Source of the DNA: Lachnospiraceae bacterium | GTDB taxonomy: Bacteria; Bacillota; Clostridia; Lachnospirales; Lachnospiraceae | NCBI GenBank assembly: GCA_017461775.1 | Contig: JAFTXD010000116.1 | Span: forward strand, 1 to 64,000 | DNA length: 64,000 bases | Reading direction: 5' to 3' | Shown: one piece after another, positions 1-7,459 of the stretch | Position numbering within the stretch: the stretch's first letter is position 1 | Layout: every line of letters starts with the position of its first letter | Program-made: the position numbers and the translations under genes | Notes under the pieces: generated by a model | Database searches by the model: none | What the model was told of the DNA's origin: nothing | Seen by the model: the letters and a program-made list of their open reading frames with translations, nothing else

Positions 1-518
1 TACAGTTTTCTCACTTCAGCGAAGCCAATCTCAACAGGTGTCTCTCTGCCGAAGAGTTCTACATTGATGGTTGCGGTCTGCTTATTGTAGTCAAGCTTCT
101 GAACCACGCCCACGGTATCCTTCCAGACACCGGCTACAACTGCGATACTGTCACCCTCTTCGAAGTCAACAGATACTTGTTCAGTCTTAATGCCAAGAGG
201 CTTCATTTCAGCTTCTGTAAGAGGAACAGGTTTGCTTCCCGGTCCTACGAATCCGGTTACACCACGGGTATTTCTTACAACATACCAGGTGTCATCGTTC
301 ATATCCATATTAAGCAGAACATAACCAGGGAATAACTTTCTCTGAACAGTCTTCTTTACACCATTCTTCACCTCAACAACTTCTTCCAAAGGAACTCTTA
401 CCTCAAGAATCTGTTCTGCAAGATGTTTGTTATTCTCGATTGTCTTCTCAATATTGGCTTTGACTTTGTTCTCATACCCGGAATAAGTATGAACTACATA
501 CCATTTTGCTTCTGCCAT
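1..518 (-). CDS. nusG: Transcription termination/antitermination factor NusG, stop codon clipped
   Basis: NusG binds RNA polymerase and modulates pausing, termination and antitermination. The 172 visible residues start MAEAKWYVVHTYSGYE, the typical NusG N-terminal (NGN) domain, and include the FPGYVL motif and a C-terminal KOW-type domain (about residues 120-172, with EEGDSIAVVAGVW). The last full codon is Leu at positions 3-5. The next codon begins TA at the window edge, so it is almost certainly the stop and the protein is effectively complete. It is the last gene of the rpmG-secE-nusG operon, 15 bases after secE. This order is classic in Firmicutes, where the L11/L1 ribosomal protein genes usually follow. 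Confidence 0.95.
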   Translation of the reverse strand, partial: MAEAKWYVVHTYSGYENKVKANIEKTIENNKHLAEQILEVRVPLEEVVEVKNGVKKTVQRKLFPGYVLLNMDMNDDTWYVVRNTRGVTGFVGPGSKPVPLTEAEMKPLGIKTEQVSVDFEEGDSIAVVAGVWKDTVGVVQKLDYNKQTATINVELFGRETPVEIGFAEVRKL

Positions 519-533
519 ACAATCAACCTCGTT

Positions 534-740
534 CTAAATTGATGTTAAAATATTTACGCCATTCTGGATAATGAAATCTAAAATTGCAATAATTACACCA
601 ACAACTACAGATATCGCAACAACTGCTACGGATTGCTTGAATGTGGAATGTTTGTCCGGCCATGTAATCTTCTTGAATTCAGACTTAACACCCTTAAAGA
701 AGCTGGGCTTCTTGGTGGTCTTTTCTGCCATATCTCCCAT
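534..740 (-). CDS. secE: Preprotein translocase subunit SecE
   Basis: SecE is the small essential membrane subunit of the SecYEG protein-export channel. The product has 68 residues: a charged cytoplasmic N-terminus (MGDMAEKTTKKPSFF), the conserved amphipathic FKKITWPDK motif (about residues 22-30), and one transmembrane helix (about 38-62). The upstream ATG is chosen because GGAG lies seven bases before it, whereas the second Met (three codons in) has its purines only two bases away. It lies between rpmG and nusG. The length is normal for a single-helix Gram-positive SecE. Confidence 0.95.
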   Translation of the reverse strand: MGDMAEKTTKKPSFFKGVKSEFKKITWPDKHSTFKQSVAVVAISVVVGVIIAILDFIIQNGVNILTSI

Positions 741-796
741 TAATTCGCTCCATTTCCGCCGCTACTTCAGCGACCATTGCAATACTTTAAAGGTAA

Positions 797-946
797 TTAC
801 TTGGTTTCCTTATGATTGGTATGAGTCTTGCAGAATCTACAATATTTCTTAGTTTCCATACGGTCAGGATGAGTCTTCTTATCCTTAGTAGTGTTGTAGT
901 TACGCTGTTTGCACTCGGTACATGCTAAAGTGATTTTTGTACGCAT
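797..946 (-). CDS. rpmG: 50S ribosomal protein L33
   Basis: A 49-residue ribosomal protein starting [17 protein letters not shown], with two CxxC pairs (CTEC near residue 9 and CRFC near 36). This is the zinc-binding C+ form of L33. It is preceded by GGAGG about five bases before the ATG. It is the first gene of the minus-strand operon with secE and nusG, 56 bases upstream of secE, and is driven by the promoter at 1046-1074. Length and sequence match the family fully. Confidence 0.95.
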   Translation of the reverse strand: MRTKITLACTECKQRNYNTTKDKKTHPDRMETKKYCRFCKTHTNHKETK

Positions 947-1000
947 AATTTCCTCCATTTCACTGCATTTCAAGCAGTTTCTCTATATAGTCTTCTCCAA

Positions 1001-1029
1001 ATTTTAGGCATAAAAAAAAGACCTAAAAT
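1001..1029 (-). other. Hairpin in the rpmG 5' leader
   Basis: An 8-bp perfect inverted repeat (ATTTTAGG at 1001-1008, CCTAAAAT at 1022-1029) with an A-rich loop falls within the predicted rpmG leader, just after the promoter. A second small repeat, CTGC/GCAG, lies at 963-977 just before the ribosome binding site. It could be a processing or regulatory structure, but the A/T-rich stem is weak. Confidence 0.3.
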
Positions 1030-1045
1030 CAAATCTCGCTGAATT

Positions 1046-1074
1046 AATATAGCATATAGGTCCCCTGTAGTCAA
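1046..1074 (-). promoter_or_regulatory. Sigma-A promoter of rpmG-secE-nusG
   Basis: Reading the minus strand, -35 TTGACT (1069-1074), a 17-base spacer, and -10 TATATT (1046-1051). This near-consensus promoter gives a leader of about 90 bases before rpmG at 946. Confidence 0.85.
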
Positions 1075-1126
1075 TGTTTTTTTTGTATTTTTCTTGTATT
1101 TTGCAGGCTTTTTTCCGCTTGCCCCC

Positions 1127-1155
1127 TTGTTTCTTCTTTTTATATATGGTATATT
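1127..1155 (+). promoter_or_regulatory. Candidate sigma-A promoter of the FliD-like gene
   Basis: TTGTTT (1127-1132), a 17-base spacer, TATATT (1150-1155). The implied leader is about 115 bases and contains an 8-bp inverted repeat, CCATAAAA (1160-1167) with TTTTATGG (1184-1191), right at the predicted start site, which could be an operator. I saw no sigma-28 pattern here, unlike the other flagellar genes of the window. Confidence 0.45.
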
Positions 1156-1276
1156 TTAGCCATAAAAGTGGATATTTGTATTCTTTTATGGAATAATCAA
1201 AACGGACTTTGATTGTATCACACTTTTGTTTCTATCGCAATCACGACTTTAGCCATGGAGGAAAGGAGGCGTGTAA

Positions 1277-2572
1277 ATGAGTGCAATTCTTACTACTGCA
1301 TATAATAATTATCTGAGTACATATAAGCCACCTACCAGCAATCGCTACGATGCACATAAAAAAAGCGAGCTGCGTAGCGTTTACAATTCCATCGTAAAAT
1401 TAAATAAGGAAGCCCCTGTATACCTTCCTCTGGATGGACAGGTTGTTAGAGACTACGCCATCGGGCTGAAGGAAAATGCAAGAGAGCTCCATAATACCAT
1501 CGCTGCTTTGGGAGGTCTGGACGAGTCCACACTCCTTAGCCAGAAGGCCGCTTCCACTTCTAATGAAGAAATTGTGGAGGCAAAATTCATCGGTTCCTAT
1601 ACTGCCGGGGCACCTGCCCCGAGCTTTTCTCTGGAAATCGACACTCTGGCCAGCCAGCAGGAGAATATGGGTAAGTTTCTTCCGGAAGGAACCATTTCCT
1701 TGCCGCCGGATACCTACTCTTTTGATGTACAGATTAACGATATGAACTACGAGCTGCAGTTCACCATCGGCGAAACCGAAACCAACCGTGACGTGCAGGA
1801 TCGTCTTGTCCGCCTGATTAACAATTCCGGCATCGGCTTAAAGGCAGATGTGGTGGAAGCTGATGGTCGCAGTGCCATCAAGCTTTCTTCAGAATCCACC
1901 GGATTACCCAATGGCAAGAAGACCATTTTCAACATCAGCGATACCAGTACCAGCAGACAAAAGGGTGCTGTGGATTATCTGGGCATCGATTATATCAGCC
2001 ACAAGCCTACCAATGCAACCTTCCGCATTAATGGCGAGGAGCGAAGTGCTTCTTCGAATACCTTTACCATCGGTAAGATGTTTGAGGTTCATGTAAAATC
2101 CACCACTCCCGAGGATACGCCGGTCACCATCGGCCTTAAGACGGACGTGGAGTCTCTGACGGACAATGTAATCCAGCTTGCCGGCGGCTACAATAAATTC
2201 CTTGCGGAAATGAACAATTTCTTAGAGTCCCATCCTCGCAGCAAGAACGTTATCCGTGAGATGAATTCCATCACCAAGCAGTACGGTCAGGCATTTGCAA
2301 ATATGGGTCTTACCATCGAAAGTGACGGTGCCCTTTCCGTGGATCGCAGTACCTTAAGTGACACCTTCGAGGCATCTGAGGACATTAACGATACTTTCCA
2401 GACACTGAAGGATTTTTCGCAAGGACTGATTCGCAAGAGTAACCAGATTTCCATAAACCCCATGAACTACGTGGAGCAGACAGTGGTTGCCTACAAGAAT
2501 CCGGGGCGTAACTTCCCCAATCCTTATGTCACCAGTGCTTACAGCGGTATGATGTTTAATTTCTATTGTTAA
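1277..2572 (+). CDS. FliD-like flagellar hook-associated protein, orphan
   Basis: A 431-residue protein with no signal peptide or membrane segment. Its middle (about residues 110-320) resembles the flagellin-hook-IN and D2/D3 regions of FliD: it has a region like LEIDTLASQQENMG, a repeated FRINGEERSASSNTFTIG element typical of FliD/HAP2, and DVESLTDNVIQLAGGYNKFL, which matches the FliD 'ID.F...YN' region. The usual FliD C-terminal motifs are present but diverged (GLTIESDGALSVD). It is shorter than the canonical fliD at 46017-47510 and lies far from the flagellar cluster. The start has AAAGGAGG nine bases upstream. It may be a second cap or an accessory secreted flagellar protein. FliD relationship likely, exact role unknown. 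Confidence 0.6.
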   Translation: MSAILTTAYNNYLSTYKPPTSNRYDAHKKSELRSVYNSIVKLNKEAPVYLPLDGQVVRDYAIGLKENARELHNTIAALGGLDESTLLSQKAASTSNEEIVEAKFIGSYTAGAPAPSFSLEIDTLASQQENMGKFLPEGTISLPPDTYSFDVQINDMNYELQFTIGETETNRDVQDRLVRLINNSGIGLKADVVEADGRSAIKLSSESTGLPNGKKTIFNISDTSTSRQKGAVDYLGIDYISHKPTNATFRINGEERSASSNTFTIGKMFEVHVKSTTPEDTPVTIGLKTDVESLTDNVIQLAGGYNKFLAEMNNFLESHPRSKNVIREMNSITKQYGQAFANMGLTIESDGALSVDRSTLSDTFEASEDINDTFQTLKDFSQGLIRKSNQISINPMNYVEQTVVAYKNPGRNFPNPYVTSAYSGMMFNFYC

Positions 2573-2587
2573 TAAGCAAACTATAAA

Positions 2588-2621
2588 AGCTTCTTGGTCT
2601 ACTGACCAAGAAGCTCTTTTT
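2588..2621. terminator. Bidirectional intrinsic terminator
   Basis: Arms of 12 bp (2588-2599 and 2604-2615) with a 4-base loop, followed on the plus strand by CTTTTT. On the minus strand it is followed by TTTATAGTTT. It serves the plus-strand FliD-like gene and the minus-strand glf. The glf stop codon sits partly in the loop, so the terminator is embedded in the end of glf. Confidence 0.85.
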
Positions 2622-3711
2622 CTGCCATCTGAAGCGCCGCTTCAATTACCTTATCCATATCATAGTACTTATACTGTCCCAGACGTCCACCGAAAAGTAC
2701 CCCCGGCTCCGCCTCTGCCAACTTCTGATACTCTGCAAACAGCTTTCCATTCCGCTCATCATTGATGGGATAATAGGGCTCATCCCCCTTCTCCCACACT
2801 GCCGGATACTCTCTGGTGATGATGGTATCCTCTGAGGTAGTATCAAACTCAAAATGCTTATGCTCAATAATACGGGTATAAGGAACCTCCCGCTCCGTGT
2901 AATTCACCACCGCATTTCCCTGGAAGTTACTCTCCCCTTCCAAAAGATCCTCTTCAAAGCGCAGGGAACGATACTGCAGTTCCCCCAGCTTATAATCAAA
3001 GAACTCATCAATCATACCGGTATAGAGCACCTTTCCAAAGGTATCCTCACTGTTTTTCAAAAACTCACGATAGGTAATGCCCAGACGCACCTCAATGCCC
3101 TCTAAAAGCCTTTCCACAATCTGCGTGTATCCACCCTTAGGAATTCCCTGATAGGGGTCCGTAAAATAATTATTATCATAGGTAAAACGCACCGGAAGAC
3201 GGCGGATAATAAATGCCGGAAGCTCTCTGGCACTTCTGCCCCACTGCTTCTCCGTATAGCCCTTCACCAGCTTCTCGTAGATATCACGCCCTACCAGATT
3301 GATTGCCTGCTCCTCCACGTTCTGGGGATTCTCCACACGCTCCGCCCGGCTCTGCTCTTCAATCTTCGCCTTCGCCTCCGCCGGAGTCTTAATCCCCCAC
3401 ATTTTGCTGAAGGTATTCATATTAAAGGGCATATTGTAAAGCTCATCCTTGTAAATGACCACCGGACTGTTCACATAATGGTTAAACTCTGCAAACTGGT
3501 TTACATAATCCCAAATCCTTTTATTGGAGGTATGGAAAATATGGGCACCATACTTATGTACCTGAATCCCCCTCTCCTGACGGGTATAAATATTGCCTGC
3601 GATATGATCCCGCTTGTCGATTACAAGGCAGCTCTTCCCGGCCTTCTTCATTTCATGGGCAAACACCGCACCAAACAGTCCGCTGCCTACCACCAGATAA
3701 TCATACTTCAT
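2599..3711 (-). CDS. glf: UDP-galactopyranose mutase
   Basis: A flavoenzyme that interconverts UDP-galactopyranose and UDP-galactofuranose, supplying galactofuranose for surface glycans. It has 370 residues, normal for bacterial Glf. The N-terminal FAD-binding motif is YLVVGSGLFGAVFAHE, followed by KRDHIAGNIYT and the family-typical VHKYGAHIFHT. Later come GYTEKQWGRS and a C-terminal RLGQYKYYDMDKVI, all diagnostic. The XRE regulator gene directly precedes it, its stop codon abutting the glf start. It fits with the glycan-building block at 21-44 kb, although the two are not adjacent. Confidence 0.95.
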   Translation of the reverse strand: MKYDYLVVGSGLFGAVFAHEMKKAGKSCLVIDKRDHIAGNIYTRQERGIQVHKYGAHIFHTSNKRIWDYVNQFAEFNHYVNSPVVIYKDELYNMPFNMNTFSKMWGIKTPAEAKAKIEEQSRAERVENPQNVEEQAINLVGRDIYEKLVKGYTEKQWGRSARELPAFIIRRLPVRFTYDNNYFTDPYQGIPKGGYTQIVERLLEGIEVRLGITYREFLKNSEDTFGKVLYTGMIDEFFDYKLGELQYRSLRFEEDLLEGESNFQGNAVVNYTEREVPYTRIIEHKHFEFDTTSEDTIITREYPAVWEKGDEPYYPINDERNGKLFAEYQKLAEAEPGVLFGGRLGQYKYYDMDKVIEAALQMAEKELLGQ

Positions 3712-4074
3712 TTAATCTACCTTATTCTTTTTTGCCTTCGCCTTGTACTTCTCAATCTGTACAAAGTCATCCATCAGTTCCAAAACCTTGTCCCTACCGG
3801 TCTGATTCAGCTTCATATAATACTGCATTACACGATTCTCCAGAAGCTGCGCTCCCAGGGAAGCATCTCTTTCCAGAGATGTAAAATCCACCGGATTTAA
3901 GCTGAGCTTATCGCACATTTTGATAACCGTACCATAAGCCATTCCTTCAATACCACGCTCCAGTGCTGTCACCAGTGTACTATATGGGATATTCATCTCG
4001 ATAGCAAACTGACGAACACTACGGTACTGGCGAAGAATTTCTCTTTTTAAAATTTCTGCTTTTGTCATGTTCAT
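3712..4074 (-). CDS. XRE-like HTH regulator upstream of glf
   Basis: About 120 residues, starting MNMTKAEILKREILRQYRSVRQFAIEMNIPYS. The N-terminal helix-turn-helix (about residues 13-65) resembles the XRE/Cro family, with SVRQFAIEMNIPYSTLVTALERG. The C-terminal half is helical and Lys-rich. I chose the internal ATG at 4074 because GAGGAG lies nine bases before it; the longer reading frame from 4152 lacks a ribosome binding site. It is co-transcribed with glf (adjacent, no gap), so it may control galactofuranose supply or itself. It is divergent from a second XRE gene at 4237. Confidence 0.75.
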   Translation of the reverse strand: MNMTKAEILKREILRQYRSVRQFAIEMNIPYSTLVTALERGIEGMAYGTVIKMCDKLSLNPVDFTSLERDASLGAQLLENRVMQYYMKLNQTGRDKVLELMDDFVQIEKYKAKAKKNKVD

Positions 4075-4110
4075 TAATTTATACTCCTCTTGTCCCTTCC
4101 ATAAATCCCC

Positions 4111-4143
4111 TGTTCGTTTTCCGAACAAATACAATCGTACGAT
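4111..4143. promoter_or_regulatory. Two palindromes in the divergent regulator region
   Basis: TGTTCG (4111-4116), a 5-base loop, CGAACA (4122-4127), and next to it the perfect 10-bp palindrome ATCGTACGAT (4134-4143). A possible minus-strand promoter, TTGAAA-N17-TACGAT, overlaps the second. These are plausible operators for the flanking HTH proteins. Confidence 0.4.
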
Positions 4144-4174
4144 ATTTCGCAAATAATTTCAATAGGCAATAGGG

Positions 4175-4218
4175 TTTACAATCCCACTTTTCTATATTAT
4201 ACTATATGTATTCATATA
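4175..4218 (+). promoter_or_regulatory. Sigma-A promoter and operator-like repeat of HTH gene
   Basis: TTTACA (4175-4180), a 17-base spacer, TATACT (4198-4203). Directly downstream, TATATG (4203-4208), a 4-base loop and CATATA (4213-4218) form an inverted repeat spanning the expected transcription start. The placement suggests autorepression by the encoded HTH protein. Confidence 0.6.
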
Positions 4219-4236
4219 CAGTAGGAGGTTACTTAA

Positions 4237-4572
4237 ATGTCAGAATTAGATTACAGCATTATCGCCCGCCGAATGAAGGCAGAGCGTATCCGCAACAAAA
4301 TTTCCCAGAAGCAGGTAGCTGACGGTCTTGGATGTACCGTATCCTTTGTCAGCAACGTAGAAAACAGCCGTGCAAAGCTGAATTTAAGAATGCTCGCATA
4401 CTATGCACAGATGTGCAATGTATCCGTTGACAGCCTTATGACAGAGCGCGAAGATGATTCCGACAGCCAGAAGCTGGACAAGGAGCTTCTCCATGTATTC
4501 CACGGTTATACCACCGAAGAGCAGAAGAAGATCATCAAAATTTTAAAAACCTGGAAAGCTGACAATAATTAA
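4237..4572 (+). CDS. XRE-family HTH transcriptional regulator
   Basis: A 111-residue DNA-binding protein. Residues 8-65 form a standard XRE/Cro helix-turn-helix: IIARRMKAERIRNKISQK, VADGLGCTVSFVSNVE, then LRMLAYYAQMCNVSVD. The C-terminal tail (about 75-111) is short and helical, so dimerisation is likely but no ligand domain is present. AGGAGG lies eight bases before the ATG. It has its own promoter with an operator-like repeat at 4175-4218. Target genes cannot be read from the sequence; the divergent glf unit is the obvious candidate. Confidence 0.85.
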   Translation: MSELDYSIIARRMKAERIRNKISQKQVADGLGCTVSFVSNVENSRAKLNLRMLAYYAQMCNVSVDSLMTEREDDSDSQKLDKELLHVFHGYTTEEQKKIIKILKTWKADNN

Positions 4573-4637
4573 CAGCATATTTTTCCTACTTGCTGCACAT
4601 TCTAAGATAGGACATGATGATAGCAAGGAGCAGACAG

Positions 4638-5147
4638 TTGAAAAAAGAATTGCGAAAATGTTTTACCATAGGATTTGTTTTTATCAGTGTATTCGGAACG
4701 CTTCTTCACTTTTTGTATAAGTGGATGGGTGCTAATCCAATCGTCGGACTTTTCAGCCCGGTTAACGAATCCATATGGGAGCATATGAAATTATTCTTTT
4801 TCCCCATGCTTCTCTTTACTGTCATTATGTCCTATTTTAATATTCTGCAAACCCATTATCCCGCACTGGTCCCGGCACTTCTGATAGGGCTCCTTTCCGG
4901 TACATGGTTCATTCCCGTGACTTATTATACTTATAGTGGCATTCTGGGGCGCAACATCACCTGGATTGATGTCCTCCTCTTCTACCTTGCCGTCCTCTTT
5001 GGACTCCGCACTGCATATAGCCGGACACAAAACTGCAAACTTCAAAAGTATGAAATCCCACTGAAAATATGCACCATGATAATGTTAATACTCTTTATGC
5101 TGTTTTCGCAATTTTCACCCGGGTGGGGGATGTTTCAGGCAGAATAA
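4638..5147 (+). CDS. DUF6512-like integral membrane protein
   Basis: A small membrane protein of about 170 residues with four or five predicted transmembrane helices (around FTIGFVFISVFGTLLHFLY, LFFFPMLLFTVIMSYF, LVPALLIGLLSGTWF, VLLFYLAVLFGL and MIMLILFMLF). The conserved segment GLFSPVNESIWEHMKL after the first helix matches a family I recall as DUF6512. Function is unknown. I prefer the TTG at 4638, which has AAGGAG seven bases upstream; an ATG at 4614 or 4617 is possible but its purine stretch is too close. It appears to be a single gene. Confidence 0.65.
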   Translation: MKKELRKCFTIGFVFISVFGTLLHFLYKWMGANPIVGLFSPVNESIWEHMKLFFFPMLLFTVIMSYFNILQTHYPALVPALLIGLLSGTWFIPVTYYTYSGILGRNITWIDVLLFYLAVLFGLRTAYSRTQNCKLQKYEIPLKICTMIMLILFMLFSQFSPGWGMFQAE

Positions 5148-5174
5148 AAATATAACTATTATTATACTCATGCC

Positions 5175-5203
5175 TTGCATACCATTACCATACATGCTAT
5201 AAT
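5175..5203 (+). promoter_or_regulatory. Sigma-A promoter of Rpn-type gene
   Basis: TTGCAT (5175-5180), a 17-base spacer, TATAAT (5198-5203); -10 is perfect. The leader before the ATG at 5292 is about 80 bases. Confidence 0.75.
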
Positions 5204-5291
5204 AATACCGTTAAATTAATTGCGAATGAACTATGGAGATAACATATCTATTTTCTTTTTGTATAAACACGATTTACAAAAGGAGGACTAC

Positions 5292-6143
5292 ATGAATTGC
5301 GAAGAGTATGCAGCATGGGCCAGGAAACTGAACCCCATTGACGATGCGCTTTTCAAGAAAATGGCTGAAGATATGGATTTCTGTCAGGAAATTATTCGAG
5401 TTATACTAAACGACCCTGATTTACAGATTTTGGAGCTCAAGGACCAAGACTCCGTACATAATCTACAAGGCCGTTCTGTAATTTTAGACGCAAGATGCAT
5501 CGACCGTTTAGGCAATCACATCACAGTGGAAGTGCAAAAATCTGATAAAGATGACCACCAACGGCGTGTCCGCTACAATTCATCCTGTGTTACCGCCAAT
5601 ATCACAGACCCAGGAAGCAACTTTAAAGATGTTCCCACTTTGTATGCCATCTATATCAGTGCCAATGATTTCTTTGGTAAGGGCAAAACCACTTACCACG
5701 TAGACCGCATTCTCCGTGAAACAGGCGATATTGTGGACAATGGTTTTTATGAAATCTATGTTAATGCACGAAACAAAGACGGCTCTCCCACAGCAGAGCT
5801 TATGGACATTTTCACGAAGGACAATGCCTATAACGAAAAACAGTTCCCTGCCACATCACGTAGGAAACGCCAGTTCAAAGAAGGACAGGAGGGATTTCAA
5901 GAAATGAGTACTGTTATGGAGGAATTCAGAGAGAAAGTCATTGCCGAAGGCTTAGCACAAGGTATTAGTCAAGGTATTACTCAAGGTATTACTCAAGGTA
6001 TTACTCAAGGTATTACCCAAGGTCAACGGCAAACCATTTTTTCACTATATCACGATGGTGTTCTCACTCTACCTCAAGCCTGCAGACGTCTGGAGCTTTC
6101 CGAGGAAGAATTTCTGGCACTGGAGCCGGAGTATCAAAATTAA
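5292..6143 (+). CDS. Rpn/PD-(D/E)XK nuclease family protein with GITQ repeats
   Basis: A 283-residue member of the Rpn (recombination-promoting nuclease)/PD-(D/E)XK 'transposase' family. The N-terminal domain (about 10-190) carries the family features NPIDDALFKKMAED, LQGRSVILDARCID, and then HITVEVQKSDK, giving the D...ExQ metal-binding pattern. A linker holds five tandem 4-residue units (GISQ then GITQ) encoded by a 12-bp repeat. The last 40 residues (GVLTLPQACRRLELSEEEF) closely match the end of the protein at 18245. The ATG at 5292 is chosen for AAAAGGAGG just upstream. These proteins are thought to act in DNA cleavage or horizontal transfer; the biological role here is unknown. Confidence 0.8.
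   Translation: MNCEEYAAWARKLNPIDDALFKKMAEDMDFCQEIIRVILNDPDLQILELKDQDSVHNLQGRSVILDARCIDRLGNHITVEVQKSDKDDHQRRVRYNSSCVTANITDPGSNFKDVPTLYAIYISANDFFGKGKTTYHVDRILRETGDIVDNGFYEIYVNARNKDGSPTAELMDIFTKDNAYNEKQFPATSRRKRQFKEGQEGFQEMSTVMEEFREKVIAEGLAQGISQGITQGITQGITQGITQGQRQTIFSLYHDGVLTLPQACRRLELSEEEFLALEPEYQN
5961..6020 (+). repeat. Five tandem copies of a 12-bp in-frame repeat
   Basis: Units of GGTATTACTCAA (first unit GGTATTAGTCAA, last one GGTATTACCCAA) encode GISQ/GITQ. Unit gain or loss would change linker length by four residues without shifting the frame. Confidence 0.95.
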
Positions 6144-6155
6144 ATATTGATTAGC

Positions 6156-6193
6156 GCAAAAACACCTCGTGGATTCAAATCCCACGAGGTGTT
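6156..6193. terminator. Intrinsic terminator between convergent genes
   Basis: 12-bp arms (6161-6172 and 6182-6193) with a 9-base loop. The minus-strand copy is followed by TTTTTG, so it ends the Ntn-hydrolase transcript; the plus-strand side has a poor T-run. The stem (AACACCTCGTGG) recurs in related form at 12294-12335 and 19158-19193. Confidence 0.8.
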
Positions 6194-6208
6194 ACTACGT
6201 TCACGTTC

Positions 6209-7432
6209 TCAGTCCAGCGAAAACTCAAAGATTGCCGTTTCATCCTCAAAATTCTCATTGGAAATCCATAGCACGGACCTATCTGTCAGATTATACACTG
6301 CGCTATGAACCGTACAACCATTCCCATCATCGTTGTTCCAGGTGCGTCTTCCCACCTGACGCAGGATGTCCATAGCTGCCCATTCATCTGCAACGATACC
6401 TTCCGTTTTGCTCAGCTCTTCATAAATCCGTTCATAACGGTCATATCCCTTCTTCTCATGTACGGAGTCATAATAATCCGGCTGAATGATAAAGTTGGTA
6501 ACCCATTGATAATCCGCAGCAGCCTCTGCTTCACCGATATTTGCATCCGCATCATTGTAGGTCACCACCAGCTTTCTGGCACTGCCATCGTTATCCACAA
6601 TATCACCACTTCCAACCCATTCTAAGATTGCACTCTTACCGGTAGAATCTGCAACCATATAGTGATATGAAGTATTTGCAGAATCATGCAAATCATAGCT
6701 CTCCGCGATTTCCACCGCTTCTTCCACACTATCCGCGTAATCCAGAATCATACGTAAAAGAGTGGTGGACGTCATATCTGGCTTGTCCGTATTCTGGTTT
6801 GTCGCCACCGTATTCAACCCTTGATAAGACATATAGATACCACAGCTCACCCCCGCATCATTTACACCATCCAAAGGCACAAAGGGTGCCGCAAGACAAG
6901 TGATTTTGTCCATAATCCCATTTACACCGGCCTCCTTGTCAATGCCAAGGAACTGCAAATCCGCCGTGGAAATGGATGCATGTCTGCCCTCGTTTGCCTC
7001 TACAAATACGATACAGGTATTGGTCTTTGCAAAATCATAGTTTCTGCCAAACAACGCATCCCCATCCTCTGTCGTTGCTGTAAAAGACGCACAACCGATA
7101 TCCGTTTCCCCAGTATTCATCTTTATCAGCCCCTTCGTAATGTTTGAGGTGATAAAGTTAATCAATTCCTTATCACTGGATACTCCGCCCTGCTCCACAA
7201 ACTTATCCAGATAAAAGCCACCTTTCACCTCCATGATGTATACAGAACCGTCCAGATGGACATCGTTACGTTCTCTGATTTCCTTCATACTGAGAATTGT
7301 GCCAATTTCATTGTGCCACAAAGCATATACTGCAACCACTATTACAACGATTACAACAACTATTACTAGTAAAATTCCCTTTAAAATTCTCTTCCAAAGC
7401 GGTTTCTTAACTTTTGTGTCTTCCATTTTCAT
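6209..7432 (-). CDS. Membrane-anchored Ntn-hydrolase (choloylglycine/C45-like)
   Basis: A 407-residue protein with a short cytoplasmic N-terminus, one transmembrane helix (about residues 17-38, a long run of I and V) and an extracellular Ntn-hydrolase domain. Candidate nucleophile is the Cys in TDIGCASFTATTEDGD near residue 113, followed by LFGRNYDF, the pattern seen in linear-amide hydrolases (choloylglycine hydrolase, penicillin V acylase, C45 family). Later NDAGVSCGIYMSYQG and DYADSVEEAVE also fit. The Cys is internal, so self-cleavage of a propeptide would be needed. Substrate could be a bile salt, acyl-amino acid or peptide; it cannot be told from sequence. The aldehyde dehydrogenase remnant lies 27 bases upstream on the same strand. 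Confidence 0.7.
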   Translation of the reverse strand: MKMEDTKVKKPLWKRILKGILLVIVVVIVVIVVAVYALWHNEIGTILSMKEIRERNDVHLDGSVYIMEVKGGFYLDKFVEQGGVSSDKELINFITSNITKGLIKMNTGETDIGCASFTATTEDGDALFGRNYDFAKTNTCIVFVEANEGRHASISTADLQFLGIDKEAGVNGIMDKITCLAAPFVPLDGVNDAGVSCGIYMSYQGLNTVATNQNTDKPDMTSTTLLRMILDYADSVEEAVEIAESYDLHDSANTSYHYMVADSTGKSAILEWVGSGDIVDNDGSARKLVVTYNDADANIGEAEAAADYQWVTNFIIQPDYYDSVHEKKGYDRYERIYEELSKTEGIVADEWAAMDILRQVGRRTWNNDDGNGCTVHSAVYNLTDRSVLWISNENFEDETAIFEFSLD

Positions 7433-7459
7433 AAATCCTCTTTATCTCTACTAAACTAT

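Noticed and set aside
4111..4127. GTTCG/CGAAC inverted repeat as a LexA box
   Set aside because: The half-sites are in the wrong order and spacing for the Gram-positive LexA box (CGAAC-N4-GTTCG).
5961..6020. Short tandem repeat as a possible CRISPR array
   Set aside because: Units are 12 bp without spacers and encode an in-frame peptide repeat.
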